Source: Bacteroidaceae bacterium
Lineage (GTDB): Bacteria; Bacteroidota; Bacteroidia; Bacteroidales; Bacteroidaceae
NCBI GenBank assembly: GCA_017379075.1
Contig: JAFNXL010000010.1
Location: 84,025 to 148,024, forward strand
Direction of reading: 5' to 3'
Length of the DNA stretch: 64,000 bases
The notes under the pieces: model-generated
Databases searched by the model: none
What the model was told of the DNA's origin: nothing
Seen by the model: only the letters and a program-made list of their open reading frames with translations
Made by a program: the position numbers and the translations under genes
Shown: in pieces, positions 35,897 to 43,073 of the stretch
Layout of the letters: each line of letters starts with the position of its first letter
Numbering within the stretch: the first letter of the stretch is position 1

Positions 35897-37336
35897 TCAA
35901 GCGTAATAAGGGATATAGGTTGAATACTTTTTTGATGTTATATTTTCATCGGATAACTTAATCTTTTTAGATTCCAATGTATCTGCAATAATGCGCGATG
36001 CTACCGAAGATTGGTTTTTGTCTATTCCGAAGCGTTCTCTGACAGATTGATTGTTTATAGCCCTATTGTCTTCATATACCAAACAAGCATGTTGATAACA
36101 AGCTTCTATCTTTTCCTGTTTTGTCATTTCTGATAATTCCTTCTGCATAAACAAGAATACACGCGTATGATTTTCTCCTTTTGTAATCTTGGCAGCAGGC
36201 AAAAGCATACTCTCTATGGCTTCTACAGCTCTGTCTATACCACTTCCTCTTCGTTCGCATATGCCCAACAAGAACATGGCTTGTGCCAAATGCTCATTTC
36301 TGGATTGTGGTGGCAAATCCAACAGACGGTTCACATCGTGCAAAGGTGCACCCGGATTGGTAATAGAAATGCGATTATCAAAAATCTCCACCACTACTTG
36401 CATCCCCTCGACAGCAAAATCCTGATGAATCAGTGCATTTGCAACAAATTCTCTGATTGCAATTTGGGGATAAGCTGGTATCATCTTTCGCACCACTCCT
36501 ATTTCTTCAACCGAAGTCAGTTTCATGATATAATCTACCAATCCTTCAAACCCAACAACATAACCCAATCCACCTATTTGTTCGGAAAGCAAATCCCTAT
36601 TATTGCTTCCGGCATATTTTCTAACAATGACTGAATGAGATTTCAAGCCTTCAAATTCTGCAATGTTTTTGGCAAAAAGTATTGCTCCCATGTTGGTGAT
36701 ATGCCAGCCTTCTTCGGTTTGAATACAAAGTCCGAATTCTTCCAGTCTTCTGGCAATAATTTGTTTATCCTTAGGTATTTCTTTGCCTGACATTTCAAAG
36801 TATTTGTTATAATCCAGCAAAGAAAGCAATTCATCAGTGCTAACATTCTCCTTAGCTATCCGTTGCTCAAAAGAGAGACCTTGCGAATCCGCTATTAATG
36901 ACTTGATTTGAGAACGTGACATCTTTACCGTTTGACCTGCTGAACGTGTATAAGAATCCCAGATTTCTTTACCTCTTAAATGAATGGGTTTATCCATTTG
37001 TTCTGATATATGGATGAAAAGCAAGGCATGTCCCTTATAATCTGTTGTCCAATGTTCAACAGATATTGATGAAGAAAGATTGTTCTTAGCAATATTCCCT
37101 AATTTCTTGATAATGTCATCACATGCTTCTTTGGTCATTGAAGAGAAAGTGGCATCATCATTCACACCAAAAACAAGAATTCCTCCGCCCTTAAGGTTTG
37201 AAAATGCGCAAAGATGCTGAGCTAATCTCTCAGTTTTACATGACAACCCACTTTTCCAGTCAAGTTCATTCAATTCCACTGCAACAGGATAGAGACTGTC
37301 CTCCAATATATCTAAAGCTTTTTCTTTCCAATTCAT
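35897..37336 (-). CDS. AlbA_2 (Schlafen-like) ATP-binding protein inside the type I RM locus
   Basis: The product, about 479 residues from ATG 37336 (MNWKEKALDILED), has an AlbA_2 domain (CKTERLAQHLCAFSNLKGGG, ILVFGVNDDATF), a RecG-like ATPase domain (REFVANALIHQDFAVEGMQV, NPGAPLHDVNRLLDLPPQSR, ICERRGSGIDRAVEAIES) and a C-terminal winged-helix region. It is AT-richer than hsdR and hsdM. It is transcribed between hsdS and hsdR and may have its own promoter. The ATG is preferred because the only longer in-frame start is a TTG lying within the promoter box. Confidence 0.8.
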   Translation of the reverse strand: MNWKEKALDILEDSLYPVAVELNELDWKSGLSCKTERLAQHLCAFSNLKGGGILVFGVNDDATFSSMTKEACDDIIKKLGNIAKNNLSSSISVEHWTTDYKGHALLFIHISEQMDKPIHLRGKEIWDSYTRSAGQTVKMSRSQIKSLIADSQGLSFEQRIAKENVSTDELLSLLDYNKYFEMSGKEIPKDKQIIARRLEEFGLCIQTEEGWHITNMGAILFAKNIAEFEGLKSHSVIVRKYAGSNNRDLLSEQIGGLGYVVGFEGLVDYIMKLTSVEEIGVVRKMIPAYPQIAIREFVANALIHQDFAVEGMQVVVEIFDNRISITNPGAPLHDVNRLLDLPPQSRNEHLAQAMFLLGICERRGSGIDRAVEAIESMLLPAAKITKGENHTRVFLFMQKELSEMTKQEKIEACYQHACLVYEDNRAINNQSVRERFGIDKNQSSVASRIIADTLESKKIKLSDENITSKKYSTYIPYYA

Positions 37337-37363
37337 AACTTGTGTTACATGAATTAATTTATG

Positions 37364-37371
37364 CAAAAGTA
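37364..37371 (-). promoter_or_regulatory. -7 box upstream of the internal AlbA_2 gene
   Basis: TACTTTTG on the minus strand lies 28 bp upstream of ATG 37336, in the 103-bp gap after hsdS. No strong TTG is seen at -33. It suggests the accessory gene can be transcribed apart from hsdMS. Confidence 0.4.
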
Positions 37372-37439
37372 AACAATTTTAAAAGATTATATGACATTAT
37401 CTATCTAAATAATTATTCTTTTACTTCATTTTTATCGTT

Positions 37440-38660
37440 TTATAGCTCTCCACTAAATGCCTGACGAAGAATGCTTTGCTTCAAGGCATCGCACTCGCGG
37501 ATGGTTTGTTGAGCAACTTGTTCCAAACGACGGCATTTTTCGCTGAGAGTGTCGAGGATTGCGACGATGCGGTGTTGTTCTTCTAGGGTAGGATAAACAA
37601 AATTAATAGTTTGAATAGACTTTGCACTAATATTTGCTTGATGTACAGCACCTACAATTAAAGGTTTCAAATAACCTAGTCTTCTTTGTAAGTTAATGTA
37701 ATAATTAGCAAACTTTGGAGCAATTTCTTTATTCAATCTAATTCTTATGATATAGCCTGCAATAACCATTTTTTCATCATTTTCAAATACGCATGATTTG
37801 CCTACAAGTTCATGGCTATTAGTACGATTAAACAACAAATCACCCTTTTCTACCATACATTTAGCCAATTCTTTGTCAGGAACTGTTATATATTTAAGAT
37901 TGTTTAAATCCAATGTACCATCTAATGTTATATTATTCATCCTTAAATATTTATATATACCGTTTTCTGAAGAGGGCAAACTTGTTCCATAGCTGATATT
38001 GTTACATACTTCCCCCAACTTTTTCTCCACCCAACCTTCTTTAGGTTTTAATTCTTGTGCAAGAACTTGCTGGAAGAGTGCTTTTGCATTCTTCAAATTC
38101 TCCTCGGCATTCTTTTTCAGTGCATCAATCTTCTCGAACGATGCATCCAATATGGAGACTATGCGGTTTTGCTCTTCGAGGGGAGGAAGAGGGATTTCAA
38201 GTTCTAAATATCCTTTAAAGTCCAAGTTATGGATACCTGTTGTATTAGATTGTAATGGGAATGTAGAACCTTTAATATAATGATTATATAGTGCTTTCTG
38301 TAAAAATGAAGAATCAATAATTTTATTGTCAATTATTCTTATGCGAGATGTAAAATTACTATAAGAAAAATTACCCTCTTTTATATTAAATAAAACAGGC
38401 CTTCCTACCGGTTGCTTATCACTACCTCCTGATTTTTCTATTATTATATCTCCATATTCTAATTTTCGTGTTAGAAAGTGTTTTTCTTCTGCATCTATAT
38501 ATTCTATTTCATCAAGACGTAATTTACAATCTTTTGTAAAATTGGTATTCCTGATTACAGCTATATTAATATAAGGCGGTTTTTTACCCTTCCATAATCC
38601 ATTTGAAGTTGTTACAATCTTACCTAACTTCACCATTTCCCATCCTTCTTTCATACTCAC
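37440..38660 (-). CDS. hsdS: Type I restriction enzyme, specificity subunit
   Basis: HsdS holds the two target-recognition domains that define a bipartite DNA site for both methylation and cleavage. The 406-residue protein has TRD1 (about 1-150), a central conserved helix region (IPLPPLEEQNRIVSILDASF), TRD2 (about 205-340, beginning GWVEKKLGEVCNN), and a distal conserved region (PTLEEQHRIVAILDTLSEK). The repeated LEEQxRIVxILD signature is diagnostic. There are no additional hsdS fragments or recombinase genes nearby, so shuffling is not indicated. The TRDs are AT-rich compared with hsdM. Confidence 0.93.
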   Translation of the reverse strand: MSMKEGWEMVKLGKIVTTSNGLWKGKKPPYINIAVIRNTNFTKDCKLRLDEIEYIDAEEKHFLTRKLEYGDIIIEKSGGSDKQPVGRPVLFNIKEGNFSYSNFTSRIRIIDNKIIDSSFLQKALYNHYIKGSTFPLQSNTTGIHNLDFKGYLELEIPLPPLEEQNRIVSILDASFEKIDALKKNAEENLKNAKALFQQVLAQELKPKEGWVEKKLGEVCNNISYGTSLPSSENGIYKYLRMNNITLDGTLDLNNLKYITVPDKELAKCMVEKGDLLFNRTNSHELVGKSCVFENDEKMVIAGYIIRIRLNKEIAPKFANYYINLQRRLGYLKPLIVGAVHQANISAKSIQTINFVYPTLEEQHRIVAILDTLSEKCRRLEQVAQQTIRECDALKQSILRQAFSGEL

Positions 38661-38661
38661 T

Positions 38662-39057
38662 TCAATTTCTTTTTAAATCTTGTACGTTTTTAAGGATTTC
38701 CTTCAGATTGTGTGTACAATCACTATATATCTTCAATTCCATTTGCGATTTGGATGCATAATATCTACGTGTCATCTCGTCTTCCCATTCTTTGGGCATA
38801 TCAGAATTATTTATTTTGTCCATAGCACTGCTTTCTTCTGATGCTATCTTCACATTAGTAATTACCTTTTGAATTTCCACCTCTAATAATTTGATGGTTG
38901 TATCTATCTGTAAAGCCGATAATTCTTTTACACTTGCAATCTGTCGTGACGCATCCTTTGAAGTAGAGCGTGCCGAACCAATGGCAATACCAATTGATGC
39001 TACCGAAAGCAATATAGAAGCCAAACCCTCCCAGTGTTCTGCTATAAAATTCATCAT
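38662..39057 (-). CDS. Small membrane-anchored coiled-coil protein between hsdM and hsdS
   Basis: The 131-residue protein begins MMNFIAEHWEGLASILLSVA, with one hydrophobic segment at about residues 11-28. A helical charged region follows (SALQIDTTIKLLEVEIQKVI). No known domain is recognised. It overlaps the hsdM stop by 4 bp and ends 1 bp before hsdS, so it is tightly embedded in the core RM operon, where intergenic room for a passenger is minimal. It is AT-rich like hsdS. A regulatory or membrane-tethering role is conceivable, but I have no direct evidence. Confidence 0.75.
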   Translation of the reverse strand: MMNFIAEHWEGLASILLSVASIGIAIGSARSTSKDASRQIASVKELSALQIDTTIKLLEVEIQKVITNVKIASEESSAMDKINNSDMPKEWEDEMTRRYYASKSQMELKIYSDCTHNLKEILKNVQDLKRN

Positions 39058-40496
39058 AACATTCCCAAAATCTCATCCAACAACTGCTTGCTTTCCTCAT
39101 TCAGCGCCACAATCTCATCAGCAATTTCACGAGGAGTACGTTCATCCACCTCCTCCACCTTGTGCGGATTCTTCACGCTCATGTCGAGGTTGGCATCAAG
39201 GTCGGCAATACGGTGTGTCCACGAGTGGTCGCTATCGGCACGTGTTTCGCTCAAAGTGAGAAACTCTTCCAAGTCCTTTTCGGTAAGCGGTTTGGTCTTG
39301 GTGAAGTGCTTCTCCAACTGATAGTACCACACACTTTCGGTTGGCTCGCCCTTGGTAAAAAAGAGCACCACCGTTTTCACACCTGCACCGGTGAACACAC
39401 CACTAGGCAAGTCCAAAATGGCATCTACACGGCATTCTTCCAACAACTTCTGACGAAGTGCCACACTGGCATTGTCGGAATTGGAAAGGAACGTATTCTT
39501 GATAACGATACCCGCACGGCCACCGGCACGCAGCATCTTGATGAAGTGCTGAAGGAACATATAGGCTGTTTCGCCCGAACGGATAGGGAAATTCTGTTGT
39601 ACCTCGTCGCGTTCGCTTCCTCCGAAAGGCGGATTAGCAAGCACCACATTCATCTGGTCGGAGGTCTGCACATTGGCAAGGTTCTCGGTCAGCGTGTTGG
39701 TCTTGATGATGTTAGGCGATTCCACACCGTGCAGAATCAGGTTCATCATGGCAATAATGTACGCCAAGCCTTTCAGTTCCTTCCCGTAGAATGTACGCTT
39801 TTGGAGGGTATCTTCATCGGCTGCACTTTGGATATGCTCGTGCATATAGCTATAAGCCTCACACAAGAAGCCTGCCGAACCGCAAGCTCCATCGTACACG
39901 GTCTCTCCTATCTGCGGAGCTACCTTCTTCACAATGGTACGGATGAGTGGACGCGGTGTGTAATACTCGCCACCGTTGCGTCCGGCATTGCCCATCTGCT
40001 TGAGTCGGTCTTCGTAGATTTGCGTCATCTCGTGACGGTCTTCGGCTGTTTGGAAACGAAGCTCGTCCACGTGTTCGATGATGTCGCGGAGGTTGTATCC
40101 GCTGGATATCTTGTTGCGTATTTCGGTAAAGATGATTCCGACCTTAAACTCAATGGTATCGGCTTCGAAGCGTTCTTTGAAGCGTTGCAGATAAGGGAAC
40201 AAACGGGCATTGACAAACTCAATCAAGTCATCGCCCACCAAGGCACGGTTGCGGTCGTATTCGCCATCGGCAGTACGTGGCATCGCCCATGCACTCCACT
40301 GATAGTCTGTATCAATGATTCGTGTATAAGGTTCTCCGGTGAGCATGGCCGACATTTCGCGTGTCTGTTCCAAATCGTCCAAGTATTTCAAGAAGAGTAT
40401 CCACGAACTTTGCTCCACATAGTCGAGTGCGGTAGCACAGCCCTCGTCGTGGCGAAGGGTATTATCAATTGCTTTAAAGGTTGATTCGAATGCCAT
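39054..40496 (-). CDS. hsdM: Type I restriction enzyme, M (adenine methyltransferase) subunit
   Basis: HsdM with HsdS methylates adenine in the recognition site. The 480-residue protein has the N-terminal HsdM helical domain (ATALDYVEQSSWILFLKYLD), GEYYTPRPLI at about 176-185, SAM motif I as DGACGSAGF at about 202-210 (the usual form is DPACGSGGF), and the catalytic NPPF at about 288-291. The two substitutions in motif I are mild. It is the first gene of the island operon, driven by a consensus promoter. Confidence 0.94.
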   Translation of the reverse strand: MAFESTFKAIDNTLRHDEGCATALDYVEQSSWILFLKYLDDLEQTREMSAMLTGEPYTRIIDTDYQWSAWAMPRTADGEYDRNRALVGDDLIEFVNARLFPYLQRFKERFEADTIEFKVGIIFTEIRNKISSGYNLRDIIEHVDELRFQTAEDRHEMTQIYEDRLKQMGNAGRNGGEYYTPRPLIRTIVKKVAPQIGETVYDGACGSAGFLCEAYSYMHEHIQSAADEDTLQKRTFYGKELKGLAYIIAMMNLILHGVESPNIIKTNTLTENLANVQTSDQMNVVLANPPFGGSERDEVQQNFPIRSGETAYMFLQHFIKMLRAGGRAGIVIKNTFLSNSDNASVALRQKLLEECRVDAILDLPSGVFTGAGVKTVVLFFTKGEPTESVWYYQLEKHFTKTKPLTEKDLEEFLTLSETRADSDHSWTHRIADLDANLDMSVKNPHKVEEVDERTPREIADEIVALNEESKQLLDEILGML

Positions 40497-40520
40497 AATT
40501 GTCTTTCATTTTCATTGGTA

Positions 40521-40551
40521 CAAAGTTAACCAAAAATAAGTGAAACGCCAA
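40521..40551 (-). promoter_or_regulatory. Promoter of the hsdM operon
   Basis: On the minus strand TAACTTTG (40528-40521) with TTG (40551-40549), spacer 20 bp. The hsdM ATG lies 24 bp downstream of the -7 box. The GTAAA/TTTAC array begins about 125 bp upstream of it. Confidence 0.7.
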
Positions 40552-40676
40552 ATAAAGACAAAAGACATTCTTCCTTCTCTCCAAAAACAACAGGAGAAGG
40601 GTCGAAACGCGGAAAACAAACACACCAACAGGGGGCGTTCAGCAAGCGAATTCGCCCGCAGTTTGAAGGCCCGATT

Positions 40677-40797
40677 TTTACATCACGATGTAAACAGACT
40701 TACCGTTCTATGTAAACGCACTTACCTCACTATGTAAATCTGTTTACACTTAAGGGTAAATGCGTTTACAATCCAATGCAAGCGCAATGTAAACGCA
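40677..40797. repeat. Array of 22-bp degenerate palindromic repeats (GTAAA-N4-yTTAC)
   Basis: Five consecutive 22-bp units start at 40677, 40699, 40721, 40743 and 40765, with a half unit after them. The conserved word is a 14-bp dyad GTAAAnnnnyTTAC at 40690, 40712, 40734 and 40756, degenerating at 40778. The inner sequences go AGAC-like, CGCA-like, then their reverse complements: GTAAACAGACTTAC pairs with GTAAATCTGTTTAC, and GTAAACGCACTTAC with GTAAATGCGTTTAC, each with one mismatch. Spacers differ, so it is neither CRISPR nor a simple satellite. 22 bp is two helical turns. Confidence 0.85.
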
Positions 40798-41121
40798 ACG
40801 CGCTGAATACTAAATCACAATCACATTTTTCAGTTGACAGATAAAATCGAAAAGGTTACTCTTATTGGGGAAGACAAAGGCGGCTCAGGCCTTTACGTCA
40901 AGTTCATATTTTCGTTCTTCTTGCGTGTGTACTTTTGCAACACACTAATCAAGCCCAAACACGGCAAGCAGATACGGATTTGAGATTATGAAACGAGAAA
41001 GTTTAAGGCATCAATTCTGTCAAATCTTTTTACCACGTCTTTCCTGTATTACAGAAGCCTTTTAAGGTAAAATATGGTGCAAATCCAGAAAAAAGCCAAT
41101 AACCCCCTAATACAGGGTTTC

Positions 41122-41194
41122 CAATTGGGAAAAAAAATTTCTCCAACTGGAAACATATTTTTTTTCAACTGGGCACTTTTTTCCGCCCAACTGG
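41122..41194. repeat. Array of CAAyTGG words at exact 22-bp pitch
   Basis: CAATTGG at 41122 and CAACTGG at 41144, 41166 and 41188 are spaced by exactly 22 bp. Flanking bases make each word a short dyad (CCAATTGG, CCAACTGG). The 15-bp spacers are T/A-rich and not conserved. The array lies about 85-155 bp downstream of the RhuM-Fic stop. Confidence 0.8.
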
Positions 41195-41278
41195 GCATTT
41201 CTCATATATGCCATTAAGACCATCATCCTAATGGCACATAATTTTGTAAAGATTCTTTACTATAATGGAATCGTATTA

Positions 41279-42271
41279 TCACTCATTCCGTTGATTTATC
41301 AGATTCACCACCACCTTTACCATCACATCCTTTTCCTCGGTGCGGCTCTCGGCAATCATCAGTGTAAGGGCAACGAGGGTGTTATCGGCCAAACGCTTGG
41401 TGCCGTCGGGACGATATAGAATGCCATTGTTGTTCAGGAACCAAAGGAAAAGAGTGGCGGCAATGCGCTTGTTGCCGTCGCTGAACGAATGGTTCTTGGT
41501 GACAAGGTAAAGGAGCATGGCGGCTTTCTCTTCCACCGACGGGTAGAGTTCCTCGCCTCCGAAGGTTTGATATATCTGTCCTATACTGCTCTTGAAGGAA
41601 TCGTCCTTCTCGTTGCCGAACCATTGGCTGCCGCCGAACTTGTTGTGTAGTCGGCGGATTTCGGCCATGGCATTCTCGTAAGTGGCACGGAAGGGTTCCT
41701 TGGAGGTGGTGCGCTCGATGACAAGGCGTTCGTAGTCGTAGTTGTCGAGGGTATCGAGGGCATAGGTATAATCCACCACCACATCAAATAGGGCTTGCCC
41801 GTCAGCCGAGGCTGTAATGTCCCGGCTTTGTAGAGTACGGCCCACCACTTGCACCAACTGGCGAAGTTCGCCCAACTGGTCGCGACGGAGACGGTCGTTC
41901 ACAGCATAGCCTTTCACCAGGTATTCTTTCAGAATCTTGTTGGCCCATCTGCGGAATTGTACGCCACGCTTCGCATTGACACGATAACCGACAGATATAA
42001 TCATGTCAAGATTAAAGTATGGTATCTGTCGGGTTACAGCGCGATGCCCTTCCATTTGAACTTGTGCAATTTTTGCACAGGTTGACTCACGTTCCAATTC
42101 TTCTACTTTGTAGATGTTGTTGATGTGGCGGACAATGGATGTTCTGTCCGTTTGAAACAGTTCTGCCATCTGAGCTTGTGTCAGCCACACCGTTTCATTT
42201 TCCAAGCGGACATCGACTTGCGTCTGTCCGTCCTCGGTTTGATAGATTATTATTTGGTTATTCCTGTTCAT
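41279..42271 (-). CDS. RhuM-Fic/DOC fusion protein
   Basis: The 331-residue protein fuses an N-terminal virulence-RhuM domain (VWLTQAQMAELFQTDRTSIV, then YFNLDMIISVGYRVNAKRG) with a C-terminal Fic/DOC domain carrying HSFSDGNKRIAA at about 261-272. The GNKR ending is the DOC-like variant of HxFx(D/E)GNGR, so AMP transfer or kinase-like phosphorylation of a target is possible. Such fusions are common near type I RM loci in Bacteroidetes, and a toxin-like role is inferred, not shown. No separate antitoxin gene is seen. I start at ATG 42271 (MNRNNQIIIYQTEDGQ). Longer in-frame starts would overlap the tcdA gene. Confidence 0.85.
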   Translation of the reverse strand: MNRNNQIIIYQTEDGQTQVDVRLENETVWLTQAQMAELFQTDRTSIVRHINNIYKVEELERESTCAKIAQVQMEGHRAVTRQIPYFNLDMIISVGYRVNAKRGVQFRRWANKILKEYLVKGYAVNDRLRRDQLGELRQLVQVVGRTLQSRDITASADGQALFDVVVDYTYALDTLDNYDYERLVIERTTSKEPFRATYENAMAEIRRLHNKFGGSQWFGNEKDDSFKSSIGQIYQTFGGEELYPSVEEKAAMLLYLVTKNHSFSDGNKRIAATLFLWFLNNNGILYRPDGTKRLADNTLVALTLMIAESRTEEKDVMVKVVVNLINQRNE

Positions 42272-42305
42272 AAACATGGTGTTGAGGAAGGGGTCACCCC
42301 TTAAA

Positions 42306-43061
42306 TCAAAGTTCGGAACGATTTTCCAAATGCTGGAGGACAAGGCCGGAAAGGGTGAAACCAAATATAGCGGTGATGTGTGCCAACGAGCCGTTGCCGT
42401 GCGTCACCACCATTGAGGCTTCGCCGGCAAGGGGTTCGGGCTTTTCCTCGCCGCGGTTGGCCAGAAGTTCCTCGCTAAAGACGCATTGGAACTTGTGGCG
42501 CGGGAAGGTGTGCTGTTTCTTGAAACGCTGGCGCAACGCCCTTGCCAACGGACAGCCCTTTACGTTCCAAAACTCGGCCACACGGATGGCAGTGGGGTCG
42601 AACTTCAGTGCGGCTCCCATGCTGGAGAAGAGCGGAATGCCGCAAGAGGTGGCGTGAAGGATGAGTGCGGCCTTGCTGGCCAGGCTGTCTATGGCATCTA
42701 TCACATAATCATATTGTTCCAAACCGAACTGCGATGCGTTCTCCTCGCTGTAGAACTGTTGTACGATGGCGATGTCGGCCTTGGGATTGATGTCAAGGAG
42801 TTGTTCGCGCAGGGCCTCCACCTTGGGACGCCCCACCGTGTGTACCGTGGCCATTCGCTGACGGTTGATATTGGTAACGCTTACGCAGTCGGAATCCACC
42901 AAGGTGAGGTGGCCTATGCCGGAGCGTACAAGCCCCTCGGCACACCAGCTTCCCACGCCGCCCACGCCGAACACTATCACACGACAACGTGCCGCCTTTT
43001 GCATGAATTCGGCACCCAAGAGCCGTTCGGCACGGTTGAATATGGCATCGTACTGTTTCAT
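42306..43061 (-). CDS. tcdA: tRNA threonylcarbamoyladenosine dehydratase (ThiF/E1-like)
   Basis: TcdA uses ATP to cyclise t6A37 of tRNA to ct6A. The 251-residue protein has the E1-like nucleotide-binding motif VIVFGVGGVGSWCAEGLVRS, then LTLVDSDCVSVTNINRQ and YDYVIDAIDSLASKAALI, the usual TcdA pattern, and a C-terminal hydrophobic segment. It is 12 bp downstream of murF, so they are cotranscribed. It marks the core-genome side of the restriction island. Confidence 0.9.
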   Translation of the reverse strand: MKQYDAIFNRAERLLGAEFMQKAARCRVIVFGVGGVGSWCAEGLVRSGIGHLTLVDSDCVSVTNINRQRMATVHTVGRPKVEALREQLLDINPKADIAIVQQFYSEENASQFGLEQYDYVIDAIDSLASKAALILHATSCGIPLFSSMGAALKFDPTAIRVAEFWNVKGCPLARALRQRFKKQHTFPRHKFQCVFSEELLANRGEEKPEPLAGEASMVVTHGNGSLAHITAIFGFTLSGLVLQHLENRSEL

Positions 43062-43073
43062 GGGGATGATGGA

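Larger units (their letters stand above)
40497..41278. other. 780-bp gene-free region upstream of hsdM with two repeat arrays
   Basis: No coding sequence is convincing here. The region holds the hsdM promoter, a five-unit 22-bp array at 40677-40797, a hairpin AAAGGC/GCCTTT at about 40874-40892, ordinary AT-rich DNA, and a second 22-bp-pitch array at 41122-41194 just past the end of the RhuM-Fic gene. Confidence 0.7.

Noticed and set aside
37440-38660. Phase-variable shuffling of hsdS
   Set aside because: There is only one hsdS, no second partial copy, no inverted repeats within it and no recombinase gene nearby.
39162-40484. Long open frame antisense to hsdM
   Set aside because: The minus strand carries all methyltransferase motifs, and the antisense product has no recognisable domain.
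40540-40737. Small plus-strand protein of 65 residues upstream of hsdM
   Set aside because: It runs through the hsdM promoter and into the 22-bp array, and has no recognisable sequence.
40677-40797. CRISPR array
   Set aside because: The repeating unit is a 14-bp degenerate dyad with only 8-bp variable gaps, there are no cas genes, and dyads alternate with their reverse complements.
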